From the NCBI GenBank assembly GCA_036785705.1, contig JAWUZG010000027.1, positions 4,755,501 through 4,819,500 on the forward strand: 64,000 nt of DNA. Reading direction: 5' to 3'. Source of the stretch: Acanthornis magna (taxonomy: Eukaryota; Chordata; Aves; Passeriformes; Acanthizidae). Made by a program: the position numbers and the translations under genes. The notes under the pieces were generated by a model, which was not told the DNA's origin, made no database searches, and worked only from the letters and a program-made list of their open reading frames with translations. This document shows positions 1 through 13,200 of the stretch, piece after piece. The first letter of the stretch is position 1. Each line of letters opens with the position of its first letter.

Positions 1-1910
1 GAGAGGATCTCAGTTCTAAGGTGGTGGAGCTCCCTGTGGCAAGTGCCACCAACTCTTCCCTTGGCATTGTCCCAACTCTGTGACACGTTGAAATGTCCCC
101 TGAGTGGAAGAACAAACCATGGATGGAGAGTTCAACTCCATCACCAAGCCAAAAAACCATCACCAAACAGCTGCCACAAGGAGCTGTAGCCTGCTCTTGG
201 TTGTGCCCTTCATTTCTCGTTCCCCTCCTCAACCTCCTGGGCTGCTCTGGGTGTTCCCTAGGTCCACCTGGACCCTCTCCAGCTTCCCCCAAACCTCTGG
301 GTGGGCTGGCCCACATCTGGACACGACATTCCCTAATAGACAGCCCACAGGAGCACTCCCTGTCTGCACATTCACCAAACAGATGCTTCCCATAACAAGA
401 AGTGTTTTTCTGCACCTGCTAACAGGCACAGGGAAATGAAGTGAAATTTCAGTTCTAGTAAGTGACAGAAATCTCCACCTTGTTGTTGAATTAGGTGAGG
501 GTGTGGAAGCATCCAGCAGAACTAAGGTTATGTGGGATTTTAAAACCCCCTGCTGACTCCTGAGGACTTCACATTCAAATAATCATGTGTCCATACATAC
601 TGTAACAGAAGTAATAATTTTGTTGAAATATTCAGCTTGCATGGAAAATTATTTTCTTACAGCTTTCGTGATGTTTTTTGAAGAAAAAGACCTTTATTTG
701 AGAGACAAATTATTTAGTAATAGTAGAAGATTGTCTAAAGTACATATTTTAGAAGTGTCTCCATTTACAGGGCTAGTGCATTTAAAAGTTTAAAAGTCCT
801 GAGTGTTTTTTGAAAATTATTTACATTCTAACAAGAAAAGCTTTTATGGGCATTTGTTTTTGAGACCAATTACATTTAATTTACAAGTTTTCTGTAGTTC
901 ATTGAACTAATAAACTGAAATAAAGCAAACAACCATTTTATTAGGTCAGATTCTCTAAAGCATAGACCAGCTCACCTATATGAATAAACCTTATTCGCCA
1001 ATCAGGTCCCCAATGTTTTTCTTACTGTAAAACCTCTCCACACTGCAGCAATTCTCATACAAAATGCTGCCTCATTTTAGCTTAATGAGACTCTCTTCTT
1101 CCCCTGATGGGTGAAATTTAATACAACACTTCTTTTTAAAAGCCTCAGTGATCACAAACTAAGGCAGAAGCTTATTCTTGATACAGATGGTTAAAATCTC
1201 TCAATTTATGGAACTAAAAGTAGTATCCCAAAGGTCCAAACATCTTCCGTAACACTAATTAGTAGCTCTGCAACATACCCAGGTAAATGATATTGAAAAC
1301 CTGTTCAGAAAGAATCCATGTACCTTTAACCCACACCTTGCAACTTTAATACCATTTTTGGTTTTGTTTTGGCAATATGCTTCTGGAAAAGGATGTCTTC
1401 AACCATCAGGTTCATTCCTCTGCTGTTACAGGCACCACCTGTCATACCCTGGGAAAAACACAAGTCAGGAATGTCCCCAGAAATTGCCTTGCTGCAGCAG
1501 CATTTCTCTGAATGTTGGTTTTCCCTTTGCCATCTCTCTGCCCCACAAAGCAGTCACGGCTCTGGTGCCCCTCCAGCCCCTGTGGTACCTTCTGAGATAG
1601 CTTAGCAGCAGGTGGGATGCTTGCCTGGATAGGATCCAGATCTTTCCCATCCTTCAGTCTGTCTGTCTGCCTCCTGCTCCAGCCACACAGCACCCAAGCA
1701 GTTCAAAGCTTGTGGAGGAGGATTTTACTGCCTGACAGCAGGAGGAAATGGGAAATCATCATCTTGCCTGTCATTGCCTAGGAAAAGGAAAAAGTTGAAC
1801 GAGCAGCCCTGGAAACACACGCCCTTTTTCATACAGACTCAGCCTCTTTATTGTTCCTCCACTTGGTGATTTGCACAACCACAAATGTCAACGTTTCTCT
1901 CTCCTTACAG
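1..1910. other. No gene recognised; 5' flank of the first lectin gene
   Basis: I see no convincing coding exon here. The short open frames at the left edge are scattered and lack family resemblance. The lectin exon that starts at 1,911 needs an upstream exon ending in phase 1 (one base of a split glycine or similar codon), so the initiator exon and promoter should lie here or left of the window. I could not single out that exon. Confidence 0.5.
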
Positions 1911-4900
1911 GAAACCCGATCACATACGCTGAGCTGCACGTGAAGCCCAAACCCCGAGGCAAAAACAGAGCAGAGACTTCCGCTCCTGGTACGGTGCAAT
2001 TTCGTTTGGTTACTAATTATAGATGTAGTTTTTCCTATTGCCCAACATTGAAACCTGTTATCAAGAGCCTTTACATACACTCTCTCAATAGAGGACTGAT
2101 TTATCGTTTCATCTGCTGCTTTTTTTTCTGCTGAGTTCTCAGCTTACAGACTTTGCTTGTAAAAATAATATTGAGAAATGTCTTTAAAATAATTTCTAAA
2201 AATGCCTTTGTGCCCTACATGGAAAATGTAGTAGAGCAAAGTAAAATCATGGTTTTTAGGAACCCTTCTGTAAATGTCTCTGCAGGAAGAGCCCTAGGGA
2301 GGCGTTTGGCTTTGGAAGCAGGGTAATACCCAGGTCTCTAAGTGCCATTAGTGCCCTGGAGATTGTCACCCTCCTTGTACTGAAGGATCTGCCTGCCAGG
2401 GAAAGGGAACATTACAACAGATAGCTCAGGCAACCAGAAGATGGAGCAGTTGCTCATCTCATGCAGGCAAAGTCAGGGAAACAGAGGTTACGACAGTGCA
2501 AGTCTGTGTCTCGTGGAACTGGCACCTTAACCCCAAATTTCCTTGGGTTCGGCGGCTTCCTGAGTGTTTCCCTCTGACACGTGGTGAATGCCAAACAGCT
2601 GGAGAGATGCTTGGTTTGATGCACTTCCCTGTGCCAGGGGGTGTCAGTATGGGGCTCCTTATTCTGTGCATTTAGGGAAGTTATCTTTGAGCTGCGGGAA
2701 AGGCACACTAACACTTGGGAGCAGAGAGGAGGAACATGGCACAGCCACCCATGACACCACAGCCATCCCTGACACCATAGCCCATCCCTGACACCACAGC
2801 CATCCCTAACACCACAGCCCATCCCCAGTACTTTCCCTGAATTGCTCTGCAAGGTCCTGCAGGGGGTCTGTGCATAGGTGGGAGGAGGCAACGCTTGAGA
2901 AAAATAATTCCAAGGAGAAAAGGTGAATTTTTAATGGTTGACAATCCCTTGCTCTATGTGACAAAATATTTTGACTTCACTACCATGTATGCAAAACAGA
3001 CCCACATTTTTAGTAAGTAAAATGCCACCACATCCTTCCAACAGCAGACTGATTTTAGGCAGATGATTTCTCTGTTGTTTCCTGAGTGTTAATTTTAACA
3101 GTGCCAAGACCTTAAACTGCTCTTCCTCCTGCCTCCCTCCAGGCTACTGGCACAGGTGCTCAGCCTGGTTCTACATGGCTCTGGTCCTGGGTGTCCTTGT
3201 GCTCATCCTACTGGGAATTGTGGCCATACAAGCCAAGCAATGTGAGTAGATCCTACCTCCTGCTTCAACTCTTCATTGCAGACATAGTTAAACCTCTGAA
3301 AGAGCTGAGAGAAAAATTCCTTTAAGTGTTGCACTAAAAAGTGTCAATTTATACAGAAATACAGGAAATGAGAGGCCTTTTACAAAGGCTTGGAGTGACA
3401 GGACAAAGGGGAATGGCTTCAAACTGACAGAGAGGAGGTTTAGATGGGACACGAGGAAGGAATTCTTCCCTGTGAGGCTGCTGAGGGCCTGGCACAGGGT
3501 GCCCAGAGAAGCTGTGGCTGTCCCATCCCTGGCAGTGTTCCAGGCCAGGCTGGATGGGGCTCTGAGCAGCCTGGGACAGTGGAAGGTGTTCCTGCTCATG
3601 GCAGGGAGTTAGAACTGAATGATCTTTAAGATCCTTTCCAAGCCAGGCCATTCCATGAACATCTCCTTCTTGGCAGGGCTTTGCTCACTGAGTTTGCTCA
3701 TAACTGAGTGTCTGTACCAGCCAATGTACACAGAGACATCCTCACACTCAGAGGACAGCACTGGGTACAAAAACTGCATTTTCTTATCCTTGTTGTTAAC
3801 CATGATCTCAATCTCTCTCTTTTTTTTTCTTTTTTTTTTTTTTACTTTTACTTTGGGGTGTTCAAGTTTCGAAGGGCAGAGCAGGAAAATCAGAACGTTT
3901 GCCCCAGCATGGTCTGAACAGCACCAGCAGTGACATTTCTTCAGAGAGAACGGTCTCAGCAGTGCTCCTGAAATGGCTCATGGAGGAGCTGTGTGAACAT
4001 GGACAGGGTGAGGCATGTTAGTCCTTTGCAGCAGAGAGGACATGTGGTGTTCACAGTTCTGTTGTCTCTGATCCCACTTCTCTGACAACCTGCAGTTTAT
4101 GGGAACCCGCTGGTGCTACCCAAGGAGCATGGGGCTCCTGCAGAACAGTGATAACACAATCTAAATTAATGTTTTAAGGATAATAGTCTGGTTCCTCTTC
4201 TGCTATAAAGTTTCTAGTATTTTCTTTACATGTCTTTTTGCCAGGAGCTGCTGTCAGAAATGCCAGATATTGTAGATCCTCCTCTTGTCCTGGAGAACAC
4301 TTCCCAGACAATTGTTCATAAACCGGGGGAGGAATTCAGCTTTTGATGCATTTGCAAGGATCACGCAGGGGAAGACCAAACTGCACGGTGTCTCTTCCCA
4401 AGGGCTGCATGTGGGAGGATGAAAAGTGTCTTTGCAGCCTTCTGGGTCCTCCCAGGGATCCCCACTGGGCAGGTGGAGGTGGAGAACCCAGCGATGTGCA
4501 GTGCAAGTGCAGGTGTCCACAGCGAGGGAGTGGGAAACTGAGGGGAGGAACAGCACTGGAGCCTCCAAACCTCCCACCACAGCCAGCAAACACATTTGGG
4601 AGTGGGAATGGCCCCTTTAGCCCCAGCCAGCCAGGCACACCGTCATAAAATGCCACAAGGCAATCGCAACAAGTCACGGTAGGAGTTAATGGTTCCCCCG
4701 TCCACCCACAGGGACAACGTGTGAGCTGTGTCCCCCTGGGTGGCAGCTGCACAGGGGCAGATGTTACTACTTCTCTGAGGAGGCCAGGAGCTGGGAGGAC
4801 AGCCAGAAAAACTGCCTGGCCAGGAAATCTCAGCTGCTTGTCATTGAAGATGAAATTGAGATGGTGAGTCTAGCAGCAGCCCTGAAAGCGTGATGGCCCC

Positions 4901-6188
4901 CAGCCAAACATTTCTCCACAGGAAAAGGGCCTGGATGTCAAGGGAGCATGAAGACAAGCAAGAACCCCATCAGGGAAAGTATCTCACTGTCCCTGCACAG
5001 GAGCTGGAGTTGGGAATGTCAGCAGAGCAGAACTGAAGAGAAGAAGCACAAGAGGTGCCAAGTGTGGAAGTCAGAGTAGTTTTGACTAGGAAGAGGAAAT
5101 GCAGGGGACTTTCCACCCATTTGCACTGCTTGGCTCTGGGAAGAGAGAAAGCTGGTCATGTGTATGGGCTGATGTAATGGGCTGCTCTGCCATGGCTGCA
5201 TCCCTGCCCTTGCTCTCTGTGGGGGACTAAAAGCTGTGCATGAGGCAAGACAGTGACCTGGGCACAGCAGGAAAGCTCTCCTGTTAGATAACATCCTTCT
5301 GATTATTCCACAGGAATTTATAGACAACAAAGAGAAAGATACCAAATATATCTGGATTGGGTTGAACACTGAAGACATGAAGAAACAATGGAGTTCGGTT
5401 GAAGATCACAGAATAAAAGTAAACAGGTGATGATTTGGGCGGGGGTGGGGGGAGGATATCTTTGGGAATAGCAAAAGTGTGATACCCCTGCTTGGAAATA
5501 CAACTCTGACTCTGAGCTAATTACCCAAAGCACAGATCTAATCCTGCAGTCTCAGGCAGGTATTCAGAGTCATTCCATGGCCAGTGTCAACTGCTTCCTG
5601 CTGGGCACTTTTGGAAGCTGTTTTCTGCCTCCAGGACCAACCACAGCCACAGTTCATGTATTCATTAATGAAGAGACATTATTACACACTTCTGCTGCAA
5701 TCCCTGCCAACAAAGTCTTTACAGATCATGTGCTACCTGCCTCTGTAGCAGGTGATGCCTGTCACATAGCATGGGCTGGCATCTGTGCAGCTTTCTTCAG
5801 CACTGTGGCTGCTTGGAGAGGATCCTTATCCTTGTAACACTAATAATGCCAAACGCCCATCCTAGCAGCCAGCAGTTCCTGCTGGGGGTGCCCATCCCAG
5901 CCCTGCGTGGCTGCTGTGCTTCAAGGGGGTGATGGAGTGGGCATCACGTGCCCCCCCTCACTCAGAACACCACCAGAAAACCAGGTAAAACCACTGGTTT
6001 TTAACCAGTGCTGAGTTTAAAGCTGACACCTGCATTCCTTTTGCTCTCTCAGCAGGACAGTTCTAAAAAGAATTGAAGCTGACAAGAACTGTGCTGTTTA
6101 CAGAAGGAAAAACGTGATCCAGGCAGATAACTGCCAGACATTAAAGGAGTGGATCTGTAAGAAGAACGCAACTTTGCTGGTGCTCTGA
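1911..6188 (+). CDS. ITIM-bearing type II C-type lectin-like receptor (KLR/NKR-P1-like), 5' exon missing
   Basis: Six exons join in one frame: 1911-1988, 3143-3241, 3867-4007, 4712-4863, 5314-5426 and 6053-6188, with phases 1,1,1,0,2, all flanked by AG/GT. Exon 1911-1988 encodes cytoplasmic ITYAEL, an ITIM (I/V-x-Y-x-x-L). Exon 3143-3241 gives one hydrophobic segment (YMALVLGVLVLILLGIVAI), so the protein is type II. Exon 3867-4007 is a stalk of about 47 residues with an N-S-T glycosylation site. The last three exons form the lectin domain, with CPPGW, CYYF, LLVIED, WIGL and a final WICKK; the six canonical cysteines are present. The calcium-binding EPN and WND motifs are absent, as in NK-type lectins, so a protein ligand is likely. 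The tail ITIM predicts SHP recruitment and inhibition. The ATG exon was not found. The closest family could be KLRB1, KLRG or KLRF; orthology is unsettled. Confidence 0.85.
2739..2826. repeat. Minisatellite, 18-19 bp unit, nearly 5 copies
   Basis: A unit close to ACACCACAGCCATCCCTG repeats head to tail inside the intron between the ITIM and transmembrane exons. Single-base changes and an extra C separate the copies. Confidence 0.75.
3340..3660 (+). mobile_element. CR1 LINE 3' fragment
   Basis: This has the typical CR1 3' end: the 'ggcttggagtgacaggacaa' segment, then the block with 'gaattcttccctgtgaggctg', then 'ggctctgagcagcctgggac' and 'gatctttaagatcctttcca'. It lies in the intron before the stalk exon of the lectin gene, in the same orientation. 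Open frames on both strands here are LINE-derived. Confidence 0.85.
6051..6056 (+). other. Tandem NAGNAG splice acceptor of the last lectin exon
   Basis: The intron ends in CAGCAG, so either AG can serve. Use of the first adds one serine codon before R-T-V-L; use of the second removes it. Both keep frame. The choice falls in a loop of the lectin domain just before the fourth conserved cysteine. Confidence 0.6.
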
Positions 6189-6863
6189 GCCACAGTTCCA
6201 GACAACAGGCAGAGCTTCTTGTCAGAAGACCATTTTGCTGATAAACCAACTTGTAAATAATTTTTATCAGACCTACACAGAAATTTGTACTTTGCTGTCT
6301 GTGCTCCTTAAGAAGTCATGACAGGTCCTGCAACCGGCTGCAAGTGCACGCATAGATTTGGGGTGCTCAGCCTTCACATGGACAGACTTCGGCAGCAGCT
6401 GCATCAGGAAAGGGCAGAGAAGAGATACTCGTGAGGATGAGCGCCGTGCATGGGAACTGTGTGATGTGCAGAAATTATGGCACCTGTGGGGGGTGAAGGG
6501 TGTGCTGGGCCCACTGCTCTCACACGCCTCCTCAGGCAGCTGCCAAGTTGAGGACTTCTTATTTGCGTTTCAGGATTTTAGTATCTTCTGAAGTTTGTGC
6601 TTTTGTTTTTTCTTTCCTTGGAGTCTAATTGTGACACACAGAAGCCACTTGAGAGCTAGACAAAAAAGCATTTATTGGACAGTATCTTATTCAAAGCTGC
6701 TGTACAGCTACTGAGTGTAGACAGCAGACCAAGCATGGAGTGATTGTAACACTTGTGGTTAATGTGCTGATTGCTCCCATCCTCTTCTGGTGCTGAATCT
6801 GGAATCTGAAGGGATTAACTAGGGATGAGGCTTGGACTGTAAGACAACACTGCAGTGCAAGGA

Positions 6864-6869
6864 AATAAA
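6864..6869 (+). terminator. Candidate polyadenylation signal AATAAA
   Basis: This AATAAA is about 680 bp past the lectin stop codon and precedes the solo LTR. It is the best candidate for the 3' end of the plus-strand lectin transcript, but no transcript evidence is available. Confidence 0.35.
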
Positions 6870-6950
6870 GTTGATAACCTTCCTCTCCACCTATACTTTG
6901 CCCCCTTACACTGCAAATTCAACATGGAACCACAGTTATGTATGGTGAGG

Positions 6951-7488
6951 TGTCGCCGGTGGCGTGGGCAGGACCAGCTGGCCGCCAGGGTCGGTCAGCA
7001 GCTCGTCAGCGGTGTCTGCTAGTGTCCCTGGGTCTCAAGTCCACTGCAGTTAGGGACCGTGTCCCCTAGCCACGAGCTGCTCCCCCCTAGGATGGCAGCC
7101 ACGCTGTCCCAAAAGCCGGAGTGCTGCAGAAGAGAGTGTTCTCCCGCCCGGACCCCAATCAGACAGGCAGTCACACGGTGGTCAGCGTTCAGGTCAAGGG
7201 CGAGAGACCCCGGGTCTCAGCCGGGCATCAGACTTTATTCTGAGGGTTACAACCAATCTCCGAACGGCACGGGGGAGGAACCGGGGAGGGACAAAGGGAC
7301 AGGGACCAATTAGGAAAGAGGAAGGGAGGAGAGAGGGAGATACGAAATACCATTTTGAACTGCGGGACAGGGGAGCTCAACCCCTCTCTGGGGCGCAGCC
7401 CACCTTCGACCCAGGGGGGTGTTATTCCCTAGGTCTCCAGAGATTTCTCAGGGGGGAAGAAACTCTCTGGGCTTGAACCAACGTTACA
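6951..7488 (-). mobile_element. Solo LTR of an endogenous retrovirus
   Basis: The element starts TGTCGCC and ends GTTACA, so it reads TG...CA on either strand. Its flanks GTGAGG and ATGAGG match at 5 of 6 bases, consistent with an aged 6-bp target duplication. An AATAAA followed by GTCTGA and a GC-rich stretch occurs on the minus strand, which sets the orientation. No internal retroviral sequence is attached. It differs from the LTRs of the provirus at 31.6-38.8 kb. It sits between the two convergent lectin genes. Confidence 0.75.
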
Positions 7489-10253
7489 ATGAGGTACCAA
7501 AGCCAAAGACTGGTAAAATGAATGCCTGTGAGTACACTCAGTAAATGCATTATTTAGGCATTAAAGTGTCACAGATAAATGCTGTTTCTGGGTCTGGAAT
7601 ACAAAAATGCTAAGAGCAGTCTGACCTAGTGACTTTATTAGATTCAGGCATTTGAAAAAAAATTAAGAAATGTCATGGACTGAAGGTGCTAATCTAAGAA
7701 AAACTGCAAATTTTAAAAATGATTTTTGAAATGTAGAGCCTTTAGCTCATCTTTGCTGTGATACACGCAATTAAAGGCAGCTGCAGTTTCCCAGAGATGT
7801 TTTTTTTACATATACACATGCCTGGGGAGGGTTAGTGTCCAGCACTTTTGGGGCTGCAGATTAAAAACAAACAAACAAAAAAACAAAACAAAAACCAACC
7901 CAACACAGATCTACCCTGAAGAATGCAGCATCAGCAGCTCAAGATTCATATGAGAAACTGCTGTTATGTAAGAGGAAACAACAACAAAAATCCCCTAAAC
8001 TCAGTGCAGCACGTGGGGGGGAAGAGGATTGGTTTCTTCACTCTAGACAGAGAAGCAAAGAAAAGGAAAGAGTCTGAAATGAGTAAGATAATAATCTATA
8101 CCTATATTATAATACATGTTTTATAGAGAATACAGTCACTGCTGAGAAATTTCAGCTTCAGGGTACTCATAGCACACCTTTCTCCATGCAGTGGAGTTGA
8201 CAATTGCTGGTTTTATGGCAGAGCTTTCTTGATTCATGCTGAATTTAACAAGGAAAACAAACTCCTGCATGCTGACTTCTCTCAAATTAGTTGTGGTGTT
8301 TAGGTTTTAACAATATTCATGCTAATATCTAATGTTTGGGCCTTCTTGGTATTATTCATGTAATTAAACAAGTTTTTGCAGGGCCTTACTGAAACCCTTA
8401 CCCTACTACTTAAGCAGTCACTGATTTAAAAAGAAATTACCATTGAAGTACTTCATCAAACCCCACTCTGAGTAAAGCAAGTTGGCAGAGTTTGCAGCTT
8501 GATCCTTCTTTTCTTAACATCACAGAAAGAAGCTGCTCATTGCATCCCTGAAGAGTTAGATTCCAGAAGAGCTTTCTCTGTAACTTTTTGTTAAAAGTTT
8601 GACACATTATGAAGTGTTAGAAAGTGAAATGCATTATTTTTGGATCAAATGTCCTGTTTCATGTCAGCCCCAACATTATGATTAAAGATTTTTTCATATT
8701 CAAAACCTGAATATTTTACTTTGCTTCAGATATTTTTTTCACCCAAAGGTTGCCTGAGATGAAAAATACTTTTAATGGCACAATATTTAGACAAAACCCA
8801 CCGTAATTCAGAGGCTCTGTAAAGATATTTATTGAGTATCTTTTCAGGACTATTGCACATACCATATCCTTCAGAATCAGACTGATTAAAAAACATAGCA
8901 GAATAACACCCTCCCCCCAACATATAAATTAATACATAATTAGGCTTTCCATACTGTAGAGTCCTGTTACTATGCCTATAAAGAATACAAGCAATTATGA
9001 AAAGTGTAATCCAGCAAAATTAGTGGTTATATTTAAATAAACATCTGAAAGTCACAAGTTGCTGACAATATCCATGTGCATGGTCCTGCTACAGTCAAGT
9101 CCTACTGTCACAGAAAATCATGAAGGTGAACTTCCGATTCTTTCTTCTCCAGAAACTTGATAGGTATATTCCTTCCAGGAAAATAAACTGCTTTGCTTCC
9201 TCTGGGTCAAATGAAATTTTTAATCTTTGGATAACCTGCTAGACATGAGTGGGACTCAGACAAACAGGGGGATTGTGTTGGAATTCTGTTCAGGCTCCCA
9301 GCAATTCAACAGCATTGGGGGTTGCTGCTGAAAATGATATGCACAGAAGGAAACACTGATTGTCTGTCTGGAAATGTTCCCCTTGCTCAGAAGCCTCACA
9401 CTCTAATGGACATAGGGCAGAAGGAAAACACAGAGAAATGTCCCTTGGTGTTAATTCATTCCCTTCTCCTGACTGTGCCTACTCACACTGAGGACTATTT
9501 CTACCTTTACACATTAATGCCTGTAGCTTCACTAATCACTCTTCCAGTTCCAACTCTTCTCCCTCCATCAGTGCAGATGCTCAGGTAAATAAATATTCTT
9601 ACCTATTGTGATCTTTTTTTTGGCTAAAGAAAGTGCTGTGAGGATAACTTCAGGTGCAGTGCAGCTACATAAATTAGCTTGACAGCATTATCAGTGGGAT
9701 TTAACAAGATTAACGTAAAATAACATTAACAAAATACAGAATACAGTGCAAGGTGCATCCCATCAAATAGGGAGAAATCTGCTATGATCCTGTCTAAAAC
9801 AACAATCCTCCTTTCTGCACTACCCTGTATCTGAGAGGCACCAGCAGTCCTCCACACAGACCCACTTCACCACCTATCCCTGCACGCAGAGCCTGGTGAA
9901 AAGCACAACAAAAACCTCTGTGCACACCAAAAAGGGAAAGAAAGAGCAGCTGCTCCTACAAGAGATGAATAAATGGAAGAAATACTGATGGCACAACAAA
10001 GAAACTACAGGCTGGGCAGTAGCTGGAAAAATGGGGCAAGGAAATGACTTACCAAGATGCTTAAGAGAACCTTTTAAATGGTATCTTTAAAAACCAGAGG
10101 CTTCCTCCGTGAGTGGAGAATTCTGGCTACCAGAAAAGTAATTCATCTCCAGGTAGCAACTGGGACACATTCCCAGGTCCCAAAATACAGAGACAGCCTG
10201 TGTAGGCATCATATCAGAGCTCTGAGTTTCGGAGATGGTGGCTTCGCCCATCT
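7489..10253. other. Intergenic, no gene recognised
   Basis: AT-rich sequence between the two lectin genes. It contains an A/C-rich simple repeat near 7,862-7,905 and otherwise only short open frames with no family resemblance. Confidence 0.5.
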
Positions 10254-10258
10254 TTATT
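10253..10258 (-). terminator. AATAAA overlapping the lectin stop codon
   Basis: On the minus strand the last codons read CAA TAA AG, so AATAAA spans the TAA stop of the CLEC2-like gene. If used, the 3' UTR would be only a few tens of bases. I saw no other AATAAA on that strand in the next several hundred bases. Confidence 0.4.
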
Positions 10259-13200
10259 GTGCTGAGTAGATATTCAAGCTACAGATCCACTTCCTGGTTA
10301 AATAACATCCCGAGGCTGAGACTCCTTTGGATTCCAGATAGGCACAGTTCCCAGAGCCTTTTACTTCAAACCTGTCAGGGAGAAGGAAAGACACAATTAC
10401 TTGGACACCCCCAAACAAATATTGCAATAGAGCAAAGGCAGCTGTGGGCATTTCAGGTTCTCCTTGAATAAAGCCTGATTTATCTCAGGTAAGGCATCAC
10501 AAAGGGATGATGGCTTGTGCCTTGAAGAGAACACCATGGAGATTGTCTTCAATGGGACCTTGTGCCCAGAATACAAAATCCAGGACTTGTAGTACTCCTG
10601 CATCTTGTCTAGTGGTGGCTTAATGTGAAATACGCCCTTAGAGCAGAGACTGAAACTCAGGTTTGCCCTTCTCATGGATGCTGTGCTCTTGAGATGGGCA
10701 CCACCACCTTGCACTTCCACATCCTCCTATACAGATAAAAGGTTCCAGCAGAAGGTGTGAAACAAATGTATGTCTCATTTCTCTCTTCCTCAGAGCCCAA
10801 CAGGCACCATGATTAAAGGAGTGGGGCGAAACAGGAAGCAAACCTCAGTTTCCACACCACAGGTGTCCCTAAATAAGAGGTAAGGGACTCCTTCAGCAAC
10901 TCTGTTTTCAAACGAAGTCCAAAAAAGTTCTGTGGATAGGCCAACCAAACTGGAATGGTCTCTGGAAAAAGCAAGGGACAAATCCCCACAAGTGTCATAA
11001 GTTTAGACATCAAGGTGTTGCCCTTCTGAAAACAGGAGGGGCAGTTTGAGCCAAACACTGAGGCAGAAGTCTAAGAATGGGAAGAACCTCATCAGAGAAA
11101 ATGAAAGCATCAGTGGATGTTTGTATTGCAGATGGGATAAAAGAGTGTGAAGGGCTCCAGTTTTCAATTTGAGGTGCCTATGTGGTCCTCACAGATCACA
11201 TTAAATGTATTTATCAGATCAAGCCCTCAGGGCCTGGGAATAAAGTGAATGTAGTCACACATCATCAGTAATGTCACAGACTTACAGGTATTTAAATTTT
11301 CCACTTTTTAAGTTAATTTTAGATTTGTGAAATCTCAGTGCTTATTCCTATCATTGGTAATTCTAGCAACTCCTGCCAGCAGCTGCTCCAGGATGAGCCA
11401 CAGCAAAGTGTCCCACACCTGGCACTGGTGGCAAAGAACACAGGGCCCTGGCCACAGTGCGGTTCATGCAACAGAAATTCACAGCTTCCTTTCCCTTCAG
11501 CAGCCTTTATGGAGGAACATTCTATAAAAAAGAAAACATGCCTTAGCAGTCTCCCAAACCTCTTTGCTATAAACCTCACACAGGTTACATGCAGGTTTGT
11601 ACTATTGCAAAATACATTCTATAATGATGAATTCGTGTTATTGTAATCTTCCCTTTCTCCCCTTGTTGCTTTGGTATCTTGGTGGTCTCTTGGTTTAGCT
11701 TTCACTTTGCTCTACTCTTTGTTACCATGAGCCTGTCTCATACTGCTTCTGAGCATTACAAATTTATCCCCCAACTTTCATCTGCCACAGTTTTAACAAA
11801 GCCACGTGAAATCTTTGTTGCATTCCATGCTTTCTCAATAATCACCCCTTCACATAATCACAGGTGTTTCCTACAAGTCACTGTCTATATCTGTATTAGT
11901 TTTCTTTTCTTACTCCCCTATAGTCAAGTACCATCACCAAAACCCTTCAACATCAACTTACAGTTCATGGTCTAATGCTTTTCCATTTACCCAAAAGAAC
12001 TCTTCATTTCTTTTGTAGAGTCCAATCCATGGGTCTTGCTTTGTTATCTTCATCATAAAGCTCTGTAGGAATAAATCCACATGAGAAAAGAAGTTCTGTA
12101 TGTTCAGTCCAGCTATCAAAATATAAAGTCTTTGATCCAGGGCTAGAAAGCAAAACAACAATCTTGCCTGTCCTGCAGACGAAACAATATTAAAACTTAA
12201 ATATACAGAGACTGGTGACTGTGATAGGGTTGACTGACCCAGAGAGGGGATACCTTAAAATATCAAGGTTTGCTATCAAGGTGTGTGACAAATCCAGAAG
12301 AATATATTCTCCTAGGCCTTTGTGCAGGGTGGAATCTTTCCTAATATTGTGGTGTCATATAGAAAAAGAATGCTCCAAGCTGCATTTTGGATAACTATCT
12401 TCTCACTTCAAAGGTCACAATTTACCAACTCCTGTGTCATTAACCTATATCAATAAGACAAAACAGTTGTTTAATTAAAGATAAATGAGATGCAACAGTG
12501 TTTACCCTCATAGATGCCTTCAACGTGAGGATTTACAGCTGTGAGCAACACAAAATTTAACTCAGATAAGCCCTTGGACATTTTCTAGAACATCAACTGA
12601 TAAAACTGATGTTTCCTGTTCTCAGGGAGAAGAAGCATGAAGTTTTCTGCAGGCTGTGACTCACTGTGGTCTTGCATCAGCTTCCAGGGAACTGTTCAGA
12701 TAAGGAGGCAGGAAAAACAGTTCCCTGGAAGTGAACTGGGGTGAATTCAGGATCTCCCTGTGGTTCCCTTACCAGTTCCTGCTGATTTTCGATCACCAGG
12801 AGGGAAGCATTGTGGGAAGAGCAGAGGCTCTGGCTGGAGTTCCAGGCAGCTTCGCTCTCCGAGAGGTAGTAGCACTTCCTCTGGAAGTACAGCCAGCCTG
12901 ATGGACACAGCTCCAGGGGAGGACACACAGCAAAGTCTTTAGCTGAAGAAGGGTTTACTGTGAAAAGGAAAAAAAAAAATCAATCTACCCATTTCCTCCA
13001 GATGGAAAAGGTTTTAGTTTGCTTTCTGACTGCATCGTCTAAAATAATCTCAGTCTAACCACAGCATAATTATTTCTGCTCGGCAGAGGGAATAATTGTA
13101 AACCAATGATATATTGTGGATCCTGCACCCTTCTGGCTCTTGACGCACTTTTAAAGGCATGACCAGGGACAGGTTGGTAGAAGCATCTGAGAAGGTGATA

